Positions 24,327 through 34,458 of a stretch of 64,000 nt of DNA are shown in pieces. Every line of letters begins with the position of its first letter. The stretch's first letter is position 1. The position numbers and the translations under genes were made by a program. Source of the stretch: Armillaria gallica (taxonomy: Eukaryota > Basidiomycota > Agaricomycetes > Agaricales > Physalacriaceae). The DNA lies in NCBI GenBank assembly GCA_037576215.1, contig JBANDB010000014.1, positions 2,046,001 through 2,110,000 of the forward strand. The letters run 5' to 3'. The notes beneath the pieces were generated by a model. The model made no database searches. It had not been told where the DNA came from and saw only the letters and a program-made list of their open reading frames with translations.

Positions 24327-24539
24327 ATGTTCACCGTACGCACCTTCTCCTCGTCCGGGTCGACGTCTTGACTTATATCATTCAGACCTTTGAGACCCCT
24401 GTTTCTCAGAATGGCTGCGGCAGCACCTCTTGCAACTGCGGCGCATCGTGAGTCCCTGTCATCTGGACTGTAGCATGTTTTCTGATCATTATCGCCATGT
24501 TCTAGCTGCGCCTGCAAGCCCGGCGAGTGCAAGTGTTAA
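24327..24539 (+). CDS. Seven-cysteine metallothionein, 34 aa
   Basis: Metallothioneins bind copper, zinc or cadmium through cysteine thiolates and protect the cytosol from metal stress. The gene has three exons: 24327-24335 (only 9 nt, MFT), 24386-24447 and 24506-24539. Both introns are GT-AG, of 50 and 58 nt. The mature sequence is 34 residues with Cys at 14, 19, 21, 25, 27, 32 and 34, giving C-x4-C-x-C-x3-C-x-C-x4-C-x-C. That is the pattern described for short basidiomycete metallothioneins. There are no His or aromatic residues after position 5. The core reads NGCGSTSCNCGASCACK and then PGECKC. A TATA box, CCAAT boxes and an AP-1 palindrome lie just upstream. The gene is so small and split that simple ORF calling misses it. 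It is convergent with the Rab transferase gene, 206 nt away. Confidence 0.88.
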
Positions 24540-24745
24540 TCGCCTCGTCCGTTGATTGTCGTATCGGAAGGGATGCTGTACGAATATGTTGACTGAAGAA
24601 TCGTCCCTTTTACTTGTAATAAGAATGAACTGGATTGTTTATGCACTAAAGAGGAGATCACAAGTCGTTGTGAGAAACGTGGGCGCCGTATCCATCAGCA
24701 CCCCACGGCTAAAGGAATCAAATGAATAATGCTTCCATATAAGTG

Positions 24746-26102
24746 TCAAAGATACACACCAATCTCTCTATACCTGTTGCGTCTAGCTGGATCTAATTCA
24801 ATTAATTTCTCTAAAAGAGATTTACAATCGCGAGTCAAGCGGCCAGTGTCCGTCGATGCACCATGCTTTGAAACCAGGAGGCGTTTATAGTGCACAATGG
24901 ACTCCATACACCCTACGAATGGAGTTGAGCAAGTATGCTAGGTCAAAATAGGTAGCATGACGTACATTTACTGTCAGGTTGTTCGTCCAGCAGTTCCTGG
25001 ATAACGGCAATCTCGTTCTCTAATAGCATCTTATCGTCACCTGGCAATAGGACATTATAAGTTAGCTCAAGCGGCACAAAAAATGAATTATATCGAACCT
25101 GAGCCTATGAGCCACCGGTGGTATAGCCAGACGCTTTGGTCATTCGGGTCGGTGAACATAGCGTTTCGTACGAGCTCAAACTCTACACAAGTAAGGCCAG
25201 GGACACGATTGTTTGGACCCATGACCTACCATCTTCTTTGGATTTGACGGGATCAAGACTGCCACTGTCCCATAAAGAAGTTAACATCTTGGAGCGTTGA
25301 TGCCATGCACTGAAGTTGGAAAAATTAGATTCGATCTTCTTGGTGGTGTACGCCAACTCGGATGTTTCGGATCGAGGAACGGGCATGCCAGCTAGTACAT
25401 ATCTCCTGTAATTCCATGCTTGAACTAGAGGGGTATCAGAAAAAGAAACAAACGTGTCATGAGGGAAACAGGGACTTGCAATTGCGAGAATCGGCGTCCA
25501 GCATCTTTTCTACAACGAACATTTCTTTGTCCCAGTAGGACTTTCTCCAGCCTTCAGGGTCGCCTTCGGTGTCGGTACCAGGACCATCGGGTACATGCTC
25601 GAGACACCACCGACGATGATTCCAGATCCAGTACACTTTCGGATGGAGCTTCAGGGCAACTGTCGTCAAAGACAGGTCATCTGAAAGAAATTCGTTGATT
25701 TCCTGAGGCGTCCTTGCGGCGGTTGAGCCCACGACATTGATAGGAACGCCACGCATCGCACCTGCCTGCGAATATTCCATTTAGCAGTATAGCCCGGCGA
25801 TAGTTCCACACAGTGTAGAATTCTGGGTTGATTTGGAGCATTCGAGTCGTCAGATCTAGGGCTTCCTTGGACCAGTCCTTGTTCTTCTTCTGTACGATAA
25901 TTAGCTCCCGTTACTCGGCCGTGTTTGAAGCCTTACCCGAGTCAGTATCTCCTCGTTCAGAGCCAGGTATTCCTTGATTTTGGCTTGCTCGCGTGCTTTC
26001 CTGGCTTCAACAGCCTCCTTGCTTTGCCGAACGCGTTTGACTGAATGCTAAACGATGTCATTGAGAGACGAAATATCGATGAACTTGACGTGTACAGACC
26101 AT
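24746..26102 (-). CDS. BET4: Rab geranylgeranyl transferase alpha subunit
   Basis: Together with the beta subunit (BET2) and Rab escort protein, it adds geranylgeranyl groups to Rab GTPases such as the YPT1 encoded further right. Prenyltransferase alpha repeats are clear: [61 protein letters not shown] and [18 protein letters not shown]. It ends [13 protein letters not shown]. The start is unusual: ATG at 26100-26102 is directly followed by a GT donor. The acceptor leads to [17 protein letters not shown], restoring the family-like beginning M-H-x-V-K-R. So the first coding exon is exactly three bases. One intron uses an AAG acceptor. The start lies 95 nt from the divergent SYF1 start, so the promoter is shared. 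Confidence 0.92.
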
Positions 26103-26197
26103 GACTGATAAGGTAAAGGAAGGGTAGCCGTGGGAACTTTGACTTCTCTCCGTCGTTCACTTTGGAGATCACAACCTCTTGCTCGTCGTCGACCACG

Positions 26198-29100
26198 ATG
26201 CCCTCAGTTGCAGAGAAAGGGAACACATTGGAGAGCCTTTCTTCTCTCTTTCCACTGACATTCCCTATCCCAAGCCCAGTTACTCACCCTGACCTCGTCA
26301 CTGTACAAGATCTCCACCGCGAGGAGGACCTTCTCCAATCCACAATCTTTTCGCGCCTGGTGGTCGGCAATCCACACTGCACGGGATGCATATACGTCTC
26401 AAATCAAAACAGAACGGCCTGCAGACCTCCCCGAAGAGGTTGCAGCGCTTATTGGACCTCTGTCGACTCCGCTTCGCCGTATATCCTTGCAGCGCCTGAC
26501 GTACCTCTACGAGTCGGCGCTGGTCCAGTTTCCAGGCTCATTCAAGATGTGGAAGTCGTATCTGACGATGCGGATGTCGTACGTGCTGGGCAAGCAGGTA
26601 GTGAAAAAGAGAGCTGGCGGTAAAAAGAGGTTTCCCGAGATGAAGGACGCGCTGGAGGAAGAAAAAGAAGATATTGAGGAGTGGGAGGCAGGTTTGGACG
26701 GCATCGTGGGCTGGGAAGAGTGGAAGTCGCTTGTAGCGACCTTTGAACGCGCTCTTATGTGGTTGCCAAAGGTACGTGCCCTTTGACATACATTTTTTCT
26801 AGATCTTATAATGTTAATATAGCTTCCCCGGATATGGCTGTTGTATCTATCCATATTCTTCCACCCTTCATGTCCTCCAATAATTTCCTACACCCATGCG
26901 CGCCATACTTTCGACCGAGCATTTCGAACACTTCCGCCTTCCCTTCATTTCCGTATCTGGGTTCGGTATCTCCTCTGGTCGGAAACACGAGGAGGATCAA
27001 CGATGGTTGCAGTATATCGTCGCTACGTCGCTGTTGACCCGAGCGTAACAGAACGCTTCACTTCCCTCCTACTCTCACCTTCGACATCAGACCCACGTCC
27101 TCTCGAAGCTGCAAAGCTCCTTCTTCGTTGGCGAGGAAAGCCTCACGTGGAGAATACGTCAGCCCCGAAGGCAAGAGCCCATACCAACTTTTGGGAGATT
27201 GGTTGGACGTCGTCGAAAAGTTTTCGGATGACGTAGGCTTGGACATGGAAGAGACTGACGTCTCCAATGCAAACAACGAACAGGCTGATGCCTCAAAGTC
27301 GTCGGAACCTGCTCCGGCTGACGGTCAGTCCGAACCTGTTTCACAGCATGACGAGGACGAGGATCCTACAAGCCCGCGCAAACTCAATATCGAGAGGATC
27401 ATACAGAAAGATGGCCTTGACTTGTACAAGGACCAAGCGGGTCGTTTGTGGACCGGTCTAGCAACATATTGGATCAAGCGTGGAGAATTTGACAGGGCGA
27501 AAGATACTTTTGAACAGGGCATCTCATCGGTGTTGACTATTCGTGACTTTACACAGATATTCGAGGCCTATGCGGAATTCTGTGAGTCTTTGATTTCTGC
27601 CATGATGCAGAATTTGGCCGATGAAGAAGACGAAGAAGATGCTGCGGAGACGGAGAAAGAACTCGACGTTAGGATGAAGGAGTTTGAGGAGTTAATGGAT
27701 CGACGACCATTCCTTGTGAATGAGGTACTCATACGGCGCAATCCCAATGACGTCCAGGAGTGGGAGAAAAGAGTGGCTCTATGGGGGGAGGACGACGAAA
27801 AGGTGAGTACATCCTATTTCATCAGATCACGCGTAATCCCAAGTTCCGTATCAGGTTGCGGACACATATACCAAAGCATTGGAGACTATTGTGCCTCGAA
27901 AGGCTACCGCCAACTTGCATCGGTTATATGTTAGCTTTGCCAAGTACTACGAGGAAGGCGGCGCCAGCGGAACCGCCGAACCTGACCTCGACAGTGCACG
28001 GAAGATTCTCGAGAAAGGGACCAAAGTGAACTTCAAGGCCGTAGAAGACCTTGCTGAAGTCTGGTGTGAATGGTCAGAGTTGGAGATTCGACACGAGTGC
28101 GTTTCATCTTCCATTCGGTGATCGGATTAATCTGACTTGGACGTAGAAATTACGACGAAGCTATTCGCGTGATGCAGCGCGCCGCAGCTATTCCCAAAAA
28201 TACTAGGATAAATTACCATGATCACGTATGTCGGATTCGTACGGATTTCTGACCTGTGCTGACGTTACGACGTGCAGACATTATCGGCGCAGACACGCTT
28301 ATTCAAGTCTCTCAAGCTTTGGTCGTTCTATGTTGACCTTGAGGAGTCTATAGGCTCGGTGGAGACGGCAAAAGCAGTCTACGATAAGATCCTGGAGCTG
28401 AGAATAGCAAATGCCCAGATTATCGTCAATTATGCTGCGTTCTTGGAAGAGAACAAATACTTTGAGGAGAGCTTCAAGGCAAGTCCTCGTACCTGGCATG
28501 TCCATATACAATGCTTAGCATCGATGTGTAATAGGTCTACGAGCGGGGCGTTGAGCTTTTTACTTTCCCCATATCCTTCGAGATATGGAATATATACTTG
28601 TCCAAATTCATCAAACGATATGTAAGTTCTTTCCGCTACATGCTTTGATCCCCGTTGATATTGGTTCTCCAGGGCGGCACGAAAATTGAACGTGCTCGAG
28701 ATCTTTTCGAGCAAGCATTAGAGAAATGTCCTCCGAAGTCATGTAAACCTCTCTTCTTGATGTACGCTCAGTTGGAAGAAGACCATGGTTTGGCTAAACG
28801 GGCCATGTCTATCTTTGACCGTGCTACTCAAGTCGTTGCGGATGAAGACAAATTTGAGGTATCTGGATCGTCCACATAATCAAACAACATTATACTCACA
28901 GTTTCACCCCCAACAGATGTTTACCGTCTACATCGCCAAAGCCACTGCCAATTACGGGCTCCCGCCACGCGTCCCATATACGAGCGGGCCTTGGAAGGTA
29001 TGCCTTTCAACATTTCATATTTTTCATATCCGTCTAATCTTTCACCAGTTCTTCCGGATCGACAAACCGCCGAGATATGCCTCCGCTTCGCTGCTCTGGA

Positions 29101-29536
29101 ACGTAAGCTCGGTGAAATTGATCGGGCGCGCGCGATCTACGCGCATGCCTCCCAATTCTGCGACCCCCGTGTCAACCCTCAGTTCTGGACCGAATGGAAT
29201 AGCTTTGAAATCGAGACGGGATCTGAGGACACTTTCAGGGAGATGTTGCGCATTAAGCGTAGTGTGCAGGCACAGTTCAACACTGAAGCGAGTTATTTGG
29301 CGGCGCAGACTATGGCGGCGAGGCAGGGGACGAGGAAGGACGATGATTTGGAGGACGCGGTAGAGGATGCAATGGCTATGGCTGATAAGCAGGCTGGTGC
29401 TACAAAAGGACCGGCCTTTGTGGCTGCGAAAAAGACAGCCCTGCCTCGGGTGGACGAAGAGGCGCAGGAAGGGGATGCCCCAGCACCAGTAGCCAATACC
29501 GATGAAATCCATATCTCGGACGACGAAGATTTGTAG
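26198..29536 (+). CDS. SYF1: Pre-mRNA splicing factor SYF1 (XAB2), with apparent frame breaks
   Basis: SYF1 is a HAT-repeat scaffold of the NineTeen/Prp19 complex in the active spliceosome. Family text is unmistakable: [93 protein letters not shown] and [18 protein letters not shown]. It ends ISDDEDL. Introns are mostly GT-AG; the one at 28481-28532 appears to be GC-AG. The reading frame breaks without any possible intron at about 26336 (net 2 nt lost), 27127 (1 nt lost) and 28964 (1 nt lost). Protein similarity continues smoothly across each break. Since SYF1 is essential, sequence errors are the likelier cause, but decay cannot be excluded. It is convergent with SSF1, 93 nt away. Confidence 0.9.
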
Positions 29537-29629
29537 TACATGTTATGTATTTTCATATTGTATCTTTCCAGCTGTTATCTCTGAAATGCTTGAACGTAAT
29601 GCATACATCATGTAAGAAGAACAGGAAAG

Positions 29630-31056
29630 TTATCGTTTGCTACGGAACTTTACTTTCTTCTTCGGAGGCTTTGGTTCCTGTTCATCTTCACTGCTTTCCT
29701 CTGCCTCCTCCTGCTCACTTTCTTCGCCCTCACTGATCTCTTCCTCGTCATCCCAATGCCCTTCGTCGTCTTCATCCTCGCCGCCGTCTTCATCATCGTC
29801 CTCATCGTCCTCATCATCTTTCTCTACACCTCCAGTTTTCGCCTTCTTCCGTGCTACATTCCTCTCTTGCTCCTCCCTTCGCTCTTTTCGTAGCCTTTCT
29901 TTCGCGGCGTGTGCCTCCTTCAGATTAGCCACTTCCTTCTTCGATTTTTTGACTGCACATATCATTAGACCCGGTTGAATGTCACACTGAAAGCGACTCA
30001 CCAAATTCATGATATATCACTCCACCCTCCTTTCCAGGAACACCTTCCGTGATTTTTACCAACCTCAGCTCCAGCCTGGGACCGACCTCATCGAGTCTTA
30101 CAGCACGCCTCGATCCCTTTTTATTGTTCTTCCCGACATAGTCGTCTGCGAGGTCAACGGCGTCTTCATCGCCAGCGACACTCTCCGCTGAAGAGGCGCT
30201 TTCATACCCGTCAGGACCTGGTTCACCTCGTTTACGCAGAAGGAAGTCGGCGACGTCTTTCTCATTCCCGAGGTCCAAGAATCCATGAGATACCTGAGCC
30301 TTTGTTTGCGCCTTCGAGGACACGGCGGACACGTTTGGATACGCCATAGGCTTTCACGGTTATTATGTAGTGTCTGAAGTCGACGGTGCCACGATCGGCA
30401 TTGTAAGATATGAGGACGACTCTCCGCGCGGAAGAGAGTGCTATCGTTTTTGGTGAGAGGGGAGGAAAGAGGGATTGGAATGCCTTCATGACAAGAGGTA
30501 GATGAGGGGGGGTTGTCGGAGATGGAGGAGGAAATGATGCTAGAACAAGCTACTCGAGTAAATTTTTCAATTCACAACCGTACGAAATAGAAACATACCA
30601 AAGGTGGACTGAGGTATTCCATGCCAATACTTCGAGCCTTCTTGGACGTATTCAAAATATCTTTCATGAGACTATATCTCTCCACTCGAAAGCTGAGAGT
30701 TGGGCCAGAGGAAAGACGGACTATCCGCAACGATGGTGCTACCGGCGTCAAAGTGAATGCAAGTAAATGTGTGACTTGAAGTGCAGGCGCAAGAGTCAAT
30801 AATCTTTGAGCTTATTCCTATTTCTTTCCTGGAAAACCAAGTCAGCTTGGCGTTATCGCAGATTTACAACCACGAACCCTCAGACGACTGGCAGTATTAG
30901 GTTCCATGACTTTTCGTATATCCCGGACGAGCTGAGCAATGGATGCTCCCACTTGGCCATGCTTGATAACAAAAGACTTCGGTACGCCGCCTGCGAGGAT
31001 GTAGACTCGGTGGTAACGCCCTTCAAATGTGTCTTGTTCTTTCTTCGTCGACCCAT
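29630..31056 (-). CDS. SSF1: SSF1/Peter Pan Brix-domain ribosome biogenesis factor, with frame breaks
   Basis: SSF1 acts in the nucleolus in maturation of the 60S ribosomal subunit. It starts MGRRRKNKTHLKG and continues with the Brix (sigma-70-like RNA-binding) domain: VPKSFVIKHGQVGASIAQLV, IRKVMEPNTASRLR, LAPALQVTHLLAFTLTP, RVERYSLMKDILNTSKKARS, SIGMEYLSPPL, KAFQSLFPPLSPKTIALSS, RHYIITVKAYGVSKRVRRVL and VRLDEVGPRLELRLVKITEG. It ends in an acidic Glu/Asp tract and KKKVKFRSKR. Frame breaks with no intron occur at about 30985 (1 nt lost), 30798 (one T lost from a T run, where DYLTLAP is expected) and 30305-30315. Similarity continues across each. See the finding on clustered indels. Confidence 0.9.
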
Positions 31057-31466
31057 GGTGGGCAGGAGATAGTTAAATTTAGATGATCGCAAATTTTTGG
31101 TCAGCACGTGGCAACTCAAAAAGGCGATAACAGCCAACAAGTCCATGCCAACTTGTGGAACAGGCCAATCGAATATTAAGCGACGGCATACTGCAGAAAG
31201 ACACGATATCACATCTTGATACTGAGGCTGACAAGTGGAAGGTGGGCTAGAACTGGCTCAAGTATCTACTTCAAACACTGCTCCTAGTTCCGATTCATGC
31301 CTCTACTATAGTACTTAGTTGATGTTGAACTTAGCTCCTGATTTGGGCCAGAGGGTTAACGGCGAAGATAACAGCTACATATGTAATAGTGTTTGTACAC
31401 AGACTTCTCATGTTATTCAAAAGTTGGTTGTGGATCTTTGTGGTTTGAAACCTCTCCTACTTGCAC
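31057..31466. other. SSF1 upstream region
   Basis: About 0.4 kb between the SSF1 start and the DUF6533 gene end. It should contain the SSF1 promoter. No TATA box stands out and no further gene is seen. Confidence 0.5.
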
Positions 31467-33286
31467 TTACGACTCTAGCATACTCATTTCTCCCTCGGCA
31501 TTCACCGCCGGAGTCCCGAACTCCATCTGACCCGATACAGGAAGGGTAGTAACCATGCCTCCTCGTTGCGCTGAACTATCGGCAAAAGCAGCTGTTTCAC
31601 GGAGTCCGAGAAGAAGACGGCAACATAAAGTGCTGTGAGAGACTCGGAGCAATCTATGCAAGGATATACTCAGGCTCATAGAGCAGTCAAATATATAGAA
31701 CGGAGCGTACGTATCAAGCAGGTCTAGCATGTCATGCTGCACAAAAATTAATACTGTGACTACACTTTCGGTGGAAAGATACTTACCGGAGCTAATAGAA
31801 TGACCAGGACGTTGGCCAGCGTCAAAGCTTGGAAGCGAGTGAGATAAAATAAGCATATCCAGCCCATTAAACTGACCGAACAGACAGATGTAGTATATTA
31901 TTCCTGCAAACCATATACGAGTTCGTGAAGTGCCACTGTGTTGAATTAAGGGGACGGACCATCTCGAAAGAATCTAGAAATGAGGAGGTTTGTGGAGCCT
32001 CGAACTACATGGCAGGTTATAAGAGCCTCATGGAATACGAGAATTCGGGCACCTACATAATTTAAAGGCCTTCCAGACAGTCATTATGACCATTACTTAA
32101 GAGGCAATAAGTTAAGAGACCGTTGGCTGAGGAAGTATTAATCGAGTCCTTACAAGTTTCCAGCAATAAAAGGGAGACGAAACATATCAAGATGAGAGGG
32201 CTCGCTTTAGTTAAGTAGCAACCCGGAATCAATACTGATACTTGATGCTCGACTTGAAAAGCAAAAAGCCATAAGAATGGTCACGGGTGGGACATAGCTA
32301 CGATGTGCACTCACAAACGGATGACTTCATAAACTTGACGATAGGCCAGCTATTGCCAAATACCCAAATCTGTCAGAATTAAGTTATATGTTTTGGAGCT
32401 AGCAATGGAAGATAGAGCATACCGTCCATACCAAGCCAAGCCCATAAACTATTCTTTAGAGTTACTGTATAAAGCGCATGTCCGCACGATCAAGATCGGT
32501 GGCATGGCTATCACGTAGGCCGTAGTATCAATAAACTCAGACTTACACTCAGATACCGCAATTCCTAGACCGGAGGAAACTACGACTCGTAAGTCGACCG
32601 TTACGCAATGGTTGATGTGGGACGGGTACCAGTAGCTATATCGTGGCTGATATAGCAGATCTGCAACGACTGTGATGAGCCTAATCACTACAAGATGCGA
32701 ACACTTGTACCTTGGGATCAGCCGAGGTTTGAATATGCTCTAAAATGACAATGCCTGTCAAAATAAAGTCTGTGTGTTACTAGAGCACTATACCTTGGAA
32801 ATGGACGCCGATGTCGAGGATTTGAGAGTATCTACTCAGGAAGTAGAGAACTTTCACCAAACTCCAAGGGGTGTACCAAATCAGGGAAACCTATTCGATT
32901 TCAAGATCGAGCGCAAACCTAACTTTGGACCAAAGAAATTTCTACCTCTTGTTCCAATAAAATTGACCACTCGTATACCTATAACTTGTCTCAGTCCATG
33001 ACTCGAATGAGAGATTTGATAAAGTCAACGCACCATGATAGTCGCACTGACGACTGACAAAACCGTCAACATTACGAAGCCTGTGTGTCAAGAGCTACTA
33101 ACCTACAACATACTAAGTGCGAGCAATTGTCAGTACTGCATAGCGAATAGACAGAGAGGGACGTACGCCGATAGCTCTAGCGTCGCGAACAGAATGAATG
33201 AGATAGTTGAGATCCATTTCGGAGAGTTTGGTCATTTCCTTGAGACCATCGAGTCGCATTTTATCCAAAGTATTGCCTCTTCTCAT
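31467..33286 (-). CDS. DUF6533-family multi-helix membrane protein
   Basis: This family is large in mushroom-forming fungi, has about seven membrane helices, and its function is unknown. The gene is split into many small exons. In order they read SEMDLNYLIHSVRDARAIG, LTVLSVVSATIM, VYEWSILLEQE, VSLIWYTPWSLVKVLYFLSR (the DUF6533 signature), YSQILDIGVHFQ, NHCVTVDLRVVVSSGLGIAV, AMPPILIVRTCALYSNSKE, VFGNSWPIVKFMKSSV, PGCYLTKASPLILICFVSLL, RIWFAGIIYYICLF, LTLANVLVILLA, then the usual LHRLLRVSHSTLCCRLLLGL helix and a polar tail ending EGEMSMLES. Exon joins are partly approximate, and the start (33286 or an inner ATG near 33257 or 33238) is uncertain. No frame breaks are needed. Confidence 0.72.
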
Positions 33287-34458
33287 TGAATAGTGATCGT
33301 TATTCTCCGTGATGCTGATACACGCAGGCACTTCAAACAATACAAAACTCGAAAGGACTAAAGCAGCTGGATGGATGCTAATAGTTAACGCTTCTCCCGG
33401 GTCCCATGATGGCCTCCATCAGTTATCTGAATAAACTGCGATCATTGGAAAGGACTAGAGCACACCGATGCTGATTACTTCGTACAGTGTCAGACGCACC
33501 ATCGCGTTCTGATAATCAATTTCCAGATTCTCCGGTGCCCATGTTCAAGGAGGTCCGGTAGGAAACCGCGTTAGTCGTGGGGTATTGAATGCTCGACAAG
33601 TGGTTATTCAACGCGACTTATATGGCTCCCGTAAGATCATCCGTGATTTGCGTCGGAAAACTTGAACAATTTAACGTATTTTGGTCCCTGTTAACGTGAG
33701 TTCTACAGTGTCGATTGGTTGATGCTGATTTCGGCCGGTCATCCATCCAGATAGTCATACCACCACATTGTTGAACGTGTTTCAATGCATGAAAGGGCCT
33801 TTGATAGAAGTTCCCGACCATATCCCAACTTTCATCATTCCTTGTACCTGCTGATAATCATTGAACGGTCGCACTTCATCTGATTTGCTGGTATTGGCAA
33901 TTGGTCTTCACTTGTCAAAGGAACCGTCAGATAAAGCATTCTTCCACCTCTACTGCAACTCACAACTCACCCAGACTTAGTAGCATGATTCGTCCCATAC
34001 AATCTCATATCATTTGGACCGCACAATTCTGATTCTGATTGTTTTTAGAGGGATGCATTGGCGAAAGGGCTCACACTATTAGAAAGACGACATCTGTCTG
34101 TCTGCCTTGAGAAAGCGCATACCTCATATCGGGATAGGCATAGCTATCATCGGTGGTCAACGACGAGCATTTTTAGTGGTCGCTGTAGTAAAATTTAGTT
34201 GGAAAAAAGGTCGACGAGGCTGACCGCTGCGACCGAGTGCTGGACGCCGTGGTTGGAAACAATGCAGGCTCTCTTAGACGGTACGATCTTGTTGCGGCGT
34301 GAACGCCAGTGAAATTTCGATAGTTTCGTAGTTTAGAAGTACTTAAAAAGTCAAGTTATGAAGAGAATTGTAGTAGTGACTAAGAATCTTGCAGCCAAAG
34401 GGACAAGTACACAAAGACAAATATCACGACTTTTCCTTGCTACTTCCACGACAAGTGA
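33287..34458. other. Intergenic region between DUF6533 gene and SR-repeat gene
   Basis: This should hold two divergent promoters. On the minus strand an open stretch reads PGEALTISIHPAALVLSSFV directly upstream of the DUF6533 start, and may be a missed 5' exon or leader. A minus-strand TATA-like motif lies at about 33617-33625. Plus-strand ACTTAAAAAG near 34340 may serve the SR gene. Confidence 0.4.
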
